From: a virus
IMG/VR virus record: IMGVR_UViG_3300009375_000001
Location: 1 to 64,000 of that record
DNA length: 64,000 nt
Direction: 5' to 3' (one strand)
Shown here piece after piece: positions 51,512-62,900 of this stretch. Position numbers and translations under genes: made by a program. Position 1 is the first letter of the stretch, and each line of letters starts with the position of its first letter. The notes below the pieces were generated by a model, which was given only the letters and a program-made list of their open reading frames with translations, was not told where the DNA came from and made no database searches.

Positions 51512-52249
51512 TTATGTAATGTTATCTGGTAACTGTAGATCAATTGATTCTTGATCTGACTGTGTTCTATCTGCAATCCTAACAAGGTCTTCAATTAAAT
51601 CCAATCCATCTGGTTGATCAGGTGCAGTAGGATAACCTATTAAATTGTTAGGGATATTGGTAGTTAAAGATGGCAAGTCTCTTAATTGTTGTCTAAAGTC
51701 TAACCATTCTTGTTTTAAAGATTCTGGCATATCTTCAGCAATTTTACCATCTGTAGGGTGTAATAATGCATCCCTAATAGTTCTTACTGAAGCATCATCC
51801 CTATCTGCAGTATCACCAGTTCTATATTCTAATGGTTTCCATTCCATTGTATCTAAATTAATACAATCATTATCCATTGCTTTAGGTAGTGAATAAACTT
51901 CCCTTAAATGCATTGGATCTGCAATTGCAGGATTTGGTAATTCTGCAACACCATTATCAACTTCAAGTTGTCTTTGTGATGGAATACCACCATAAATTAG
52001 TGCAATTCTTAATGCATTTTCATCTGATTCTGTTGCATCAATTTCAACCACAGTGTAGTTTTTTGGTGTTGGTCTATCAGGTAATTCATCTTCTGCGAAT
52101 GCATCTACAATTCTAGTCACATCTTCATTATTAATAACCCAACAAATTAATTTATCTGGTCCGTTATATGATACTGTTGACGTTTTACCTTCTGAATCGT
52201 CTGTACCATAACGTTCATTTGGAATTTTATATGTAATTAATTTTTCCAT
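51512..52249 (-). CDS. Tail fibre assembly chaperone-like protein, copy 1
   Basis: 245 aa. Same N-terminal segment as copy 2 and KQEWLDFRQQLRDLP (conserved aromatic-Arg-Gln-x-Leu-Arg-Asp). Central part differs strongly from copy 2, consistent with adaptation to its own fibre (52264-53241). GGAG site and 14-base gap after the adhesin. Confidence 0.7.
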   Translation of the reverse strand: MEKLITYKIPNERYGTDDSEGKTSTVSYNGPDKLICWVINNEDVTRIVDAFAEDELPDRPTPKNYTVVEIDATESDENALRIALIYGGIPSQRQLEVDNGVAELPNPAIADPMHLREVYSLPKAMDNDCINLDTMEWKPLEYRTGDTADRDDASVRTIRDALLHPTDGKIAEDMPESLKQEWLDFRQQLRDLPSLTTNIPNNLIGYPTAPDQPDGLDLIEDLVRIADRTQSDQESIDLQLPDNIT

Positions 52250-52263
52250 TATTCTTTCTCCTA

Positions 52264-53241
52264 TTAAGCGTAAGTGACTCTAACTAAACCACCAGCGCCA
52301 AATCCACCCCAACAACCTGATCCAGAAGCAGTCGCATGACCTTGACCGCCACCGCCAGGGAAGGCAGAATGACCACCACGACAACCTGAACATTGTGTAC
52401 AAGCATGACCACCAGAACCAGTTCCAGAAACTGCAAATGGGCCTGTAGGACCACCAGAGTAACCTCTTACCTCATTACAACAGTTGTAACCTCTTGTATA
52501 TGATCCTGTAGTACCTGTAAATCCGTAATCTGCACCATAAAACTGTGTATGAATAGACTGTGTAGACCAAGAACTATCATATGTTGATGCACAACATTGA
52601 ATATGACCCATATGGCAATCATAACAATTTGACATCTTATCCCATGGTGTTGAACCACCTAAACCACCTACGGCACAGAAGTTACTTAAACCTGGCCCAG
52701 TAGCGTATGAAGTACAACCCTGTCTACGTGACATACAACATTGGCAACAACATGAGCACTGTGAAGTACCAGCGGCACATAAAGTGTATGCTGATGAACC
52801 CGGCACGAAATGACCTTGTTCTGCATAAATGGTTTTGGATGCATATCCACCACCTTGTCCACCTACAGTAACTTCATGGTCACCACCAGAAGAACCGCCA
52901 GGACCACCACCACCTAAAACTTCAAATTTAATAGTTTTAACGTTCTCTGGAACAGTCCAATGTAAACAACAACCACCATTGGTAACAGACCAATGGTTAG
53001 TGTTATATAACATAAACTCATTCATACCCATACTACCACCACCAGCAGCAGCTAAAGCGTCAACACCTGCTTGAGTTGTGTCTTCAAGACATTGTACTTG
53101 ACCAGTTTGAGTTGTTATGATGTCTGATTGTGTATCGCAAATGTCCTTTAGAGTTTCAAATGTAGAATTTGCTAGGAATTCCATCGTTTGGTCTAAGTCT
53201 TTTGCCATTTGGTTCATTTTACCAAGTGTTAAAATATCCAT
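52264..53241 (-). CDS. Gly/Cys-rich tail adhesin, copy 1
   Basis: 325 aa, paralogue of 50502-51482. About 23 Cys, including a dense cluster (SQCSCCCQCCMSRRQGC) and GGGGPGGSSGG, FPGGGGQGH glycine runs. N- and C-termini conserved between copies, centre variable, as expected of a receptor-binding tip. No membrane or signal segment. Late box at 53278-53285 starts this four-gene block. Confidence 0.72.
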   Translation of the reverse strand: MDILTLGKMNQMAKDLDQTMEFLANSTFETLKDICDTQSDIITTQTGQVQCLEDTTQAGVDALAAAGGGSMGMNEFMLYNTNHWSVTNGGCCLHWTVPENVKTIKFEVLGGGGPGGSSGGDHEVTVGGQGGGYASKTIYAEQGHFVPGSSAYTLCAAGTSQCSCCCQCCMSRRQGCTSYATGPGLSNFCAVGGLGGSTPWDKMSNCYDCHMGHIQCCASTYDSSWSTQSIHTQFYGADYGFTGTTGSYTRGYNCCNEVRGYSGGPTGPFAVSGTGSGGHACTQCSGCRGGHSAFPGGGGQGHATASGSGCWGGFGAGGLVRVTYA

Positions 53242-53277
53242 AGTTCTTCTTTGTCCTTCTTAAATATATTTTTTAAT

Positions 53278-53285
53278 TATTTATA
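53278..53285 (-). promoter_or_regulatory. Late promoter box of the adhesin/chaperone block
   Basis: Exact TATAAATA on the minus strand, 37 bases before the ATG at 53241. Confidence 0.7.
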
Positions 53286-53290
53286 ATAGT

Positions 53291-56200
53291 TTATACGTCC
53301 CAAACATCTTTCAATGTAATAACACCTTTCATGTTGTTTGTAGAACCGTTAAACCTAGAAGATTCATACACTAACGAATCTGGTGTACCTTTCTTCCATG
53401 ATTGTGTAGTAAATTCCCAAGAGTCATTTAATGAGTGACCTTGGTATGATTGCCATTGTACTAAAATACCGTTCTTAAAGTTTGTACCTGCAGAATTGTT
53501 AGCAGAGAATGGTGAATCATCAGTATTACCTTCTGGTCCAAATAATGCATAATCTGTATCGGCAGCATTAATAGAACCACCTGTATATGTAACAGGTCCA
53601 GCAACAATAATTACTGGTGTTTTGTATGCACTGCCTGGATTATCAATTTGTACGTTTGAAACATTACCAGCACCACCTAATGAAGCAACACCCGATGCAC
53701 CATAACCAGTAGGCTCAGGATGAGCGTCTACTACAATAACACGTGTTTGTCCGTTAATATAATCATGCCAATCTTCAACGATTGTAACTGCACCAATACC
53801 ATTATTAAGACCAACAGTTCCTTCAAAACCACCACCAACAGTATTAGTAGAATCTGTTCCTACAGTTCCTGAAGGGTCTGTTACTAGAACTAAAGGTTCG
53901 TCATAATCTGCACCACGTGAAGTAAAGTTAATATCACTAACCACATTGTTGATTCCTGTACTTAATATAGCACCAGAACCAGTTCCTTGAGGGTCATTGA
54001 TAATAAGTTCTATATCTACATAGTCACTACCTGCACGGTTTACAGAAACTTCTGTAATAGCACCTTGTGGTACTTCAGCAGTCCAAGTATTACCAGTCGT
54101 TGTACAAGTAGGTTCGTCAGTAACCAATGCATCAGAACAGAAGGCAGGAATTGTAACTAAAGAAATAGTTGCTGTTGCACTCGCACCAGAACCATATACA
54201 CGATCAATCTCAACACCCAAATCATCGTAAATTGGTGTTCCAGTTGGGTCGAAAATAATAATTTCTGTATCTAATGAATAGCCAGAACCAATACTGTCAA
54301 CTGTAATTGTATCAATAGAACGGTTTGTTACTACATCTGCATATGCACCCTCGCCAGGACCAGAAACGTCGATTGGTTTAACTGTGTCAGTGGCAACATA
54401 CCCTTTGCCTGGACGGTCAACTGCGATGTCAATAATATTACCAGAAGCATTTACCGTAGCAATACCACGCATACCACCACCAGTAGAAGTTACCATATCT
54501 ACAAATACTGTATTTTCACGAACCCATAGAGTTGCACCACCACCAGTCTGTGTATCTGTAATTTTATATTCTTTTGTTAATTCTGTGTCATCTACAATAG
54601 TGTAACTAAACACAGCATTCTGTGGAATATCACCAGAATCAAATGCACCATCTTCATTAGTAACTGTATGAGCACCTATATCTAAGTTAGTAAATTCAAC
54701 AGTATCACCAACGTTAGCAGAAATAATTGAAGGTTGAAATGCATTATTTTGAATAGCAACTGAAACTGTCTTAGGTGTTGTATCTGTATAACCAGTACCT
54801 TGATTAGTTAATGAAATAGAATCAATACCACCGTCTGCATATGATACTTGAATTGCACCAGAAGTAGTTTCGTTACCACCAGTAATAGAAACTATATCTG
54901 TTACTAAATAACCAGAACCACCGTTTGTAACAACAACTTTATCTAATTCATTAGTTTCTGTAAGTAATACATGAGCAACTGCGTTACCACCAAGACCAGC
55001 ACTGAAATCAACTGTAATAGAAGGGTTAATTTGATATGAATCTGCAACACTACCGTGATCATGGGCACCAACTTGTGAATCAAATACAAAATTCTCAGTA
55101 AATGAATTCCATGAAATTGTAATATCGTGTGAATGACCACCCTCTACTGTAGTAGAAACTACTGTAGTACCAGACTTAATAGTATTAATTTCTGCTTGTG
55201 AAAGTTGTAAGTTATGTGTGTGTCCGTTACCACCGTCTGGTACAACAACGTTCCAGAAACCCTGATACCCAGCACCACCACCAACTACCTTAATAGAATC
55301 AACCATTCCATTTCTTAACGTGAATGTCGCTTCTGCTTTAGTTTCTGTAGAACCTGTAACGTCAACAGCACCCAAATCAAATGCTCTAGCGAATGTGTTT
55401 TCTGAATATTTAGAACCACCATTAGTAATATTTACATCAGAAACACCATCGTCATAAACTGCATTTAAAATTGCACCAGTACCTAATGTTTTATTTGCGT
55501 CAATAGTATAACCGTAAGTATCAACAACACCAGAATCATCTGTAATAGAAACTTTATATGTAAGACCATCAGAAAGGTCTGTATCATAAGACTCGCCAAC
55601 AATATCATACTCGTAAGTTCTACTGAAGTCGTCTAATAATGATACAGATGCATTTGAATAGTTCTCACATTTGGTTGGATCATCAAAATCACTACCGTCT
55701 GAATCGATACCAGATGCACCGTCTGATACAACAACACCCCAACCTGTCACAGAAGAAAGACCATCATGACAGTAAGAAGAATGTGGTGTAAACATAACTG
55801 TTTCATAATCCTCTGCATATTGACCAGAAATACCATCGTTGTAAATAGTACCATCTAGGTTAGAAACTTTAACCATATCACCAGCGTCAATACCATCAAA
55901 TAATAATGCATTAGAGTTACCACGACGAATAATTAATTCTGGGTTATCTGTATCTGCAATTGATGTATTATTCAAAATAGTTAGATCAACACCTGGCGCA
56001 CCGTCTGTCTCATGAGCAGTAGCTCTAAAAGATTCAATACCAGTCTCTGAAACTGATTTAAATATACTATATGCCTTAACCTTTTCAACTGAAGTAGAAC
56101 CAGTTCCTAATTCTTTATCCAATTTAAGATGCTGAACAAATGGACGTGGTTCACCGTCAATTTGCATAGACTCACCAAAAGATATAATATTACCTGACTT

Positions 56201-56863
56201 ATCGTAAGCAATGTGATGGGTTTTATTAGCACCTTCTTCTGCAAATGCGATTTGACCATCTTTAGTATATTTGTAGTCTGCAAACCCAATCTCACGTGTC
56301 ATTGTTAGATCTGACATCAATAAATTCGTTTGATGGATAGAGTAACCTGAATCGGCAGCACCAGAAGTGTACTGTGAAAGTTGAAGAATCATATCATCAA
56401 TTGCCTGTTGGATAATTGCATCTTGATTCTGTACGTGGATAGTATAGTCTGATTGTAACTGCGTCATTTGAGTAGTTACATTTGTTTCTAATAAGTTAGA
56501 AGCAGTTGATAATGTAGTACCGGCATCGTTTGCCCAAGGAACAAATACAGTATTAATAAAACCAGCAACTTCATCGTTCATGTAAGTTTCTACAGCATTC
56601 ATAGCAGTATTTGTTCTTACGACAACTTCATCTTTAAACGTATTTTGTTGGTTTTCTAATGGGGTAGTTACATTTGAATTTAACCAAGCCTTCATGTTGC
56701 CCGCCATAGCGTTCAACTTAGTTGGAATCATCACTGCAGGGGTGTTAGTATAAATTTCTACTTCTTCAACGAACTCTGTAATATCAATACCAGTAAAGGT
56801 GATATCTGGAATATCGTTAAATTGGTCAACTTGCGTTGATATGGTTGATAGTGTTACAGACAT
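53291..56863 (-). CDS. Large tail fibre/structural protein with metal-type modules
   Basis: 1190 aa. N-terminal 160 residues helical (attachment and coiled coil). Then YTKDGQIAFAEEG, Gly-Ser-Gly-Tyr repeat strands (TNGGSGYLVTDIV, NQGTGYTDTTP), a His module with GHTHNLQL, GGHSHDI and GAHDHGS (about 55040-55230), a cupredoxin-like segment at about residues 700-775 (NNAFQPSI...VGDTVEFTNLDIGAHTVT) lacking the Cys-His-Met loop, and one CSD...TC...GNTW cysteine repeat near residue 920. Late virion gene with two late boxes. Probably a long fibre or baseplate-attached adhesin; no enzymatic domain seen. Confidence 0.72.
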   Translation of the reverse strand: MSVTLSTISTQVDQFNDIPDITFTGIDITEFVEEVEIYTNTPAVMIPTKLNAMAGNMKAWLNSNVTTPLENQQNTFKDEVVVRTNTAMNAVETYMNDEVAGFINTVFVPWANDAGTTLSTASNLLETNVTTQMTQLQSDYTIHVQNQDAIIQQAIDDMILQLSQYTSGAADSGYSIHQTNLLMSDLTMTREIGFADYKYTKDGQIAFAEEGANKTHHIAYDKSGNIISFGESMQIDGEPRPFVQHLKLDKELGTGSTSVEKVKAYSIFKSVSETGIESFRATAHETDGAPGVDLTILNNTSIADTDNPELIIRRGNSNALLFDGIDAGDMVKVSNLDGTIYNDGISGQYAEDYETVMFTPHSSYCHDGLSSVTGWGVVVSDGASGIDSDGSDFDDPTKCENYSNASVSLLDDFSRTYEYDIVGESYDTDLSDGLTYKVSITDDSGVVDTYGYTIDANKTLGTGAILNAVYDDGVSDVNITNGGSKYSENTFARAFDLGAVDVTGSTETKAEATFTLRNGMVDSIKVVGGGAGYQGFWNVVVPDGGNGHTHNLQLSQAEINTIKSGTTVVSTTVEGGHSHDITISWNSFTENFVFDSQVGAHDHGSVADSYQINPSITVDFSAGLGGNAVAHVLLTETNELDKVVVTNGGSGYLVTDIVSITGGNETTSGAIQVSYADGGIDSISLTNQGTGYTDTTPKTVSVAIQNNAFQPSIISANVGDTVEFTNLDIGAHTVTNEDGAFDSGDIPQNAVFSYTIVDDTELTKEYKITDTQTGGGATLWVRENTVFVDMVTSTGGGMRGIATVNASGNIIDIAVDRPGKGYVATDTVKPIDVSGPGEGAYADVVTNRSIDTITVDSIGSGYSLDTEIIIFDPTGTPIYDDLGVEIDRVYGSGASATATISLVTIPAFCSDALVTDEPTCTTTGNTWTAEVPQGAITEVSVNRAGSDYVDIELIINDPQGTGSGAILSTGINNVVSDINFTSRGADYDEPLVLVTDPSGTVGTDSTNTVGGGFEGTVGLNNGIGAVTIVEDWHDYINGQTRVIVVDAHPEPTGYGASGVASLGGAGNVSNVQIDNPGSAYKTPVIIVAGPVTYTGGSINAADTDYALFGPEGNTDDSPFSANNSAGTNFKNGILVQWQSYQGHSLNDSWEFTTQSWKKGTPDSLVYESSRFNGSTNNMKGVITLKDVWDV

Positions 56864-56901
56864 TGTTCGTTATCTCCAATAAATTAATTCTTATTTAATA
56901 A

Positions 56902-56927
56902 TATTTATAATAATACAACTATTTATA
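56902..56927 (-). promoter_or_regulatory. Two late promoter boxes
   Basis: TATAAATA at 56902-56909 and again at 56920-56927, both minus strand, 39 and 57 bases before the ATG at 56863. Confidence 0.65.
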
Positions 56928-56954
56928 ATAGTTATTCTATTTTCTAATTCTTTA

Positions 56955-56976
56955 TGAGGGTGATTGCTCACCCTCA
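56955..56976 (-). terminator. Hairpin after the giant tail gene
   Basis: Nine-bp stem TGAGGGTGA/TCACCCTCA; on the minus strand the loop is GCAA, a GNRA tetraloop. Just past the stop at 56983. U-tract is weak on the minus strand (better on plus). Confidence 0.65.
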
Positions 56977-56982
56977 ATTATT

Positions 56983-59900
56983 TTATACAATTGTTAATGC
57001 AGTTACTTCAGTAAACGTTTGACCGTCTAAGTTTGTTACTCTAACATCGTAAGTTCCTGCACTAAGTGTAGGTGAAACTGTAATGTTATTTGCATCAACT
57101 ACCGTAACGGCAGGTGTATCAGCAACCGTAGTAGTACCTGATGAAATAAACTCAACTACCGTATCTGCAACAAAACCAGCACCAGTAATAGTATTAATAT
57201 CAACTACCGTAATAATACGCAATTGATCAGTAACTGTAAATGGTGCATCAGTAAATGAAGCAGTATCACCGTCAGAGTTAGTAACAGTTAATACTTGTTC
57301 ACCAAGTGGTGTAGTTGGAGCAACCTCAAACTTAATCTTATATGGTAAGTTGATGTTCTGAACGTTAGTTTGTTCAACACCACCTAAAATTACTGTGTAA
57401 TCCATATCAATACCATCACCAACAATCTCTACCCATTGACCACCCATTTCATCAACAACAGTCACATCCCATGTACCACGAGGTGCTTCACAATCTGTTT
57501 GATTGTTAACCGTTAAGAATGGTATATCAGTAGTACAATGCTCGAAGTCTTCTTCAATCCAAGTTCCTCTAGGTCCTTCACAAACTGCTTGAGATGTTTG
57601 AATACCATCAGAACAATAGCCTGGGTCACCAGGCGTCCACGTATTACCTGCAGACGTCCAAGTATTACCAGCATTAGTCCAAGTATTTAGAGCAGTCCAA
57701 ACGTTAGTTGGTGTCCAAGTACCACCAGCAGTTCCACATTCAGTATTAGTTGTACTAACACCATCGGAACAAGTACCGTTCGTCTCGTAACACTCACCAG
57801 AAGTAGTAGAAGTTCCATCAGAACAAGAACCACCAGAATCAATACAACCTAATTGGTTATCATTATATACTGGGTCAGAACAAGTACCAGAGGCAGTACA
57901 AGTATATTCAAACGAGTACGAAGGGTCAGAACAAGTACCAGCACCATTACAACTATATTCAGATGTATATAACGAGTCAGAACACGAACCTGGCGTTGCA
58001 ACAGTCCACCAACCAAATACAGTTTCACAATCTATTTGAGTTGTGTAATCTATATTACTACAATGAGCAGGGTCTGTAGGATACCAAACACCAACAATCT
58101 GTTCACAAGCGGCTTTAATTGTATATTCTTCAGTACCAAAATTAGTAGTACAAGAAGGAACAATAGAAGCAACACTTCTGTGACCAGTAGTAACATCAAA
58201 TGTAGATAATGAAATAGGTGGGTTCATAATTTCGTTACCACGTCTATTAACGTCGTAGTAATCTTCAATTACAGACTCACCGAATGATTCCATAGTTCTA
58301 TGACCACAAATAGGTTGTCCAGTGTAGTCTGCGTTTTCCATATCTAAATGATTAGAATTCCATCTTTCTTCACCACCAATTGGAACACCCATAACATTCA
58401 TAGAACGAGCAAGTAATAAATACTCGTCAGATGAAAGGTTAGGAATTGTCTTAACTGAAACATCGTCCCAATATGTGTAACCATTTCCAGTAGTAGAAAG
58501 TGTCAAGTAACAAGTACCAGCAACAGGTGATTTGAATACAAAGTCACGTGCTTCGTCGAATAGTCCATTAGTGTCAGTATCTTCTATAACTAAAGAACCA
58601 TACTCCGAACTATCTGGAGTTGGACCTAGTTTAAGAATAGAATCTGTAGGTCTGTCAACTTTAACTGCAACCTTGTAACTCATATTGGCTTCAATTTCGA
58701 AATTGATATGTGCAATACCACGGTTGTTTGGACCAGTACCAGAAGTATAAATTTGTTTAGTATTTTGATCAACATATGCAACACCATCTTGTTGTGAAGC
58801 AAACGTCCAATTTTCAATAATTTCACGTACTGAAACATTATCAATAGAACCTTCAAAACCAACATTAGAATAGTATGGGTTATTTTCCTCTGGGTTGTTA
58901 TTATCAACATCACCGATAAAGTGAATCTTTTGATCATATGAACCAGCACGAACGTGATATACTTTCTCACCCTCTTGGTTTAAACCAGTAGTATCGTAAT
59001 CAATAACAGGAATATCTTCCTCAACCAATTTAACACTATTAATAGCACCAGAATCGTTCATATTTAATACTAAATCTGTAGTAATTTCACCAATAAAGTT
59101 AATATGGCGAATACCAGACTTATTAATAGTACCCATTGTGTTTCCGTTGATTACAAAATCAATACTAGGTGTATTAATAGTAGTAGAAACCAACGTTAAT
59201 TCATCGTGTCCTTCAGGATTTGATTGTTCTGTTATCGTATATTGATTAATACCACCAACATTTAACCACTTAATTGTAAATTCGTGTGTATATGTTTCTG
59301 CATGATAACCATCGGTTTGCTCGAATGTTAAACTGTTATTTGTGCTTTCTTGTAACCATTGACCCTGCGACTCAGTCATTTGGAAAGTGTGTGGATGTGT
59401 ACCAGTAGGGCCAGGTCCAACTTGGAAGTTAAGGATATTATCTTCAATTAAATCACAATCAATAGTTAATTCATATTTAACACCACCAACTAATGCGTTA
59501 GATAGTGTGTAAGTAGAAGTATCATTAGAAGCAGAGTTAAATATCAGTTGTCCATCGATAATTTGAACAGTATCACTTGAATTAGTCCAATTAACTAAAT
59601 CAGTATCTGTAATATCGAAGTTCCAATTAGAAATTAACTGATTTGGGTTAGTACCCAATGTTACTCTCATACGTCCAGTCATACCATTATTATCGTTATC
59701 TACATCTGCAAGTGAGTATTTAACTTCGTATAGTTTACCAGTATCAATAGAAACTGTTTGAGAAACTTCAGTAGAAGAAGCAATAGAACCATCTAAATAT
59801 GCTTTTGCACCATCAGATGTCCAACCTTCACCCATAGACCAAGCATTCTGACCAGTAACACGTTCTTTAATAGAAATGTTATCAATCTTACCTTTACCAC

Positions 59901-62900
59901 TATTAACTAATCTAAGAATAGTAGTATTTGCAGGAGCAACTAGAGTTTCAGAATAATGACCAACTAAAGTGTTAGAAATACCTTGAACTATCGTGTCACC
60001 ACGCAATTCTGCAGTAATAGAACCAATTTCAGCACCATATTGGTCTTTAAATGATTCAATAATATCGTATTTAACTTCGTATGTAACACCTTCGGAAATA
60101 GAACCAGTCACAATCTGCTCAATATAAGCGGCATCTGTAGTATTAGTAAATGCAGAACCACCTTGAATCTGCCAAGAACCTGTTTCAGTCCATACAACTT
60201 CTTTAAATGTTACATTGTCTAAAATAATATCAGAACGTTGATCAATATCTACACTGAAGTAAACTTTAGCAAGTCCACCAATATCATTAGTAACAAGGAA
60301 TTGCTCAGAACCAATACCTGGCACCATCGCAAGAGGGTCGATATAAGATACAGTACCTAATTCAATATTCATTGCCTGTATTTCTGGTACAGCGCCAGGA
60401 CCAGTAGCAGTAAGTGCATTATTAGTACCTAAAATATCTGCTTGAGTTCCTTTTACTGGGAACGCATTTTCTGGGGCAGGTTGTACTTGGAAGTAATCTG
60501 TAGATGTACCATTATCAACAACAATCTTATCCTTAATATGTAATGGAGTGTACATATTGTCTTGACCGTGATGGAAGTAAACAACAATATCATCACCAGC
60601 GTTAATAACAGGCATATCAAGGATATTGAATTGTCCCATCATTGAAGCGTGCCATGCACACTGATAGTACATAGTATCTGGCGCAACTTCTGGAACAGTC
60701 CATACTAACTCTTCGTATTTTGGAACACCAGAATCGTCATTACCCCACATATCAGTTCCTTCAGTCTGAACACCAGCACCTTCTTCTGCACGTGAGTTTT
60801 GAACACCTAATAAGTATTCACCAAAGTATGCACCTGGCGTGAAATGCGAACCGTCATCTGTTGTAACGTAAAGTGGGTGTCCAGCAGAGTTAATCTTAAA
60901 CGTGTATGTACCACCACGATATAAATTAATCGTTCTGTTAGTACCTTCAATCATACCAGATTTATCAAAACGGTATAAACCACCATCATGTGTCATATGG
61001 TAAGCACCATTAACCTCGCCAGGTGGTACAAAAGGACCTAATCCAGTTGCACCATCTGAACCTGTCAAACCGAAATCTTCAGGAATAGTCCAAGTAAATT
61101 CTTTTGAGAAGTTACCAATAAATTGTGATTCTCTCCATTGTGCTAAGCCTGGGTCATTAGTAGGGTTAAGTGCTTCACAGTTAGATTTAACGTCTTCACC
61201 ATTATAATACCAACCATCAACGTCTAATTCTTCACACCAACCACCTAGTCCCATACAAACAGGGAATGGTTCTGAACCTACCCACGTTCCTGGCTCTTCT
61301 TCAGTATTAACGAAGTCATTATGGTCACCAGCAGTAATTGTTAGACCGTGATTTGCTCTCATAGAAACACAATTGTTTCCATCGTTTTGTACCATACCTG
61401 CTTGAACAAGGTTATCCCACCCAGCACCAAGCATTGCTTTAACACCAGCGGCGTGCATATACATAGGTGTTGGGTTACCAGTTACTGGGTCGTTTAATGT
61501 AATATGACCAGATGGATTCCAAGCATTATTAGTAAACTTATATGTACCACCACGGAATAATTCAAAACCACCGTTAATACCATCATTACCACCGAAGTTG
61601 TCATAAGTGGCACCTGCTCTTTGATAAGGGAAGTAAGAATCTGCAGTATGATCCCACCAAGACCATAACCAAGGCGAGTCTTGAGCACCTTCAACTGTTG
61701 TAAGTGTAGGGTCGTTCCAAGTTACAGTAGTGTTAGTATCTACTGTAATTTCCATATTATCTGTCGGACCATAACCATCACCTAAAGCAACAACCGTATG
61801 GTCGTTCATAGCACCAGGCAATTCAGATGGTGTATATGGTTGTTCACCAGAAGGCAACTGTACAATATCACCAACAGATAAACCATGATTGTTTGATTTA
61901 ACTGTATTAGGACGACTCCAAAGAATTTCTATACCTTCAACATAAGGCGAACCAATATGATTAGTAATATCACGGTCAACTTGGAATCTGTAAGATGCCA
62001 AATCGGCAACCACTTCATACTCTTCAATAACATTATGGATTGTTGGGGTAGTACCGGCAGAATTTTCTAGTGGGTAAATAACTACTTCAGTTAATGCGAA
62101 GTGGTCTGCATCGATTACATAATCAACCCAGTAGTTTGTGTTACCGTGGTGGATTCCGTTATATACGTTTTCAAAGTGTACTCTATCGCCAGGAATTAAT
62201 CCATGAGCGTCTGACTCAATACCCTTTTCTTTCTTAACATAACCATTAATATCAGTAAATGGTGTTGCAATAGCAGATGGGTTTAAATCATCACCACCCA
62301 ATGCGAAGTCATATTTACCAACAGTGAATTGGTTACTGCCTGGATACCAAACTCTACCCATATCGTGGATATGTTGGTCAACTTCAATAATTAAATATGT
62401 ATCAGTAGCAGGGTCTAAACAACCAAATTCTACTGTATGGAAATGTTGTGGATCTGAAGTACCAAAGTCTGAAGTTCTAATAATGGTATTACCAGAAGTT
62501 GCACTCCAAGTACCATCAATATCTTGTGTTACATTTTGTAAAGGAGCGGCTTTTAGTGTGGCTTCATCGGCTTCAGTAATTAATATTTCATGATAGTGAC
62601 CAAAGTTTACTAATTCTACTTTAGTACCACCAGTAATATCGTAATAATTTTCCATACCGTGTGTATGTGAACCTGTCATACCAACAAGGAACATTGCACC
62701 GCCACCATTATTTGCACTTGCGTCCCAATCAAAAGTTGCAGTATGAGTATGACCTGCATCTTCAGAAGTAACAATCATAGTTGCTGTACTTGCTTGAATT
62801 TGAACATATTCTGCAGGTGTGATTTCGGCAGTATGAGTATGACCAATTTGATTTACATCATCAAAGAATACATCTACTCTTTCATTACCTTTTGCAACAG

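Noticed and set aside
57473-58163. CRISPR-like or non-coding tandem array
   Set aside because: The periodicity follows codons (Cys/Trp units of about 20 residues) in one long frame; repeats are degenerate and there are no spacers.
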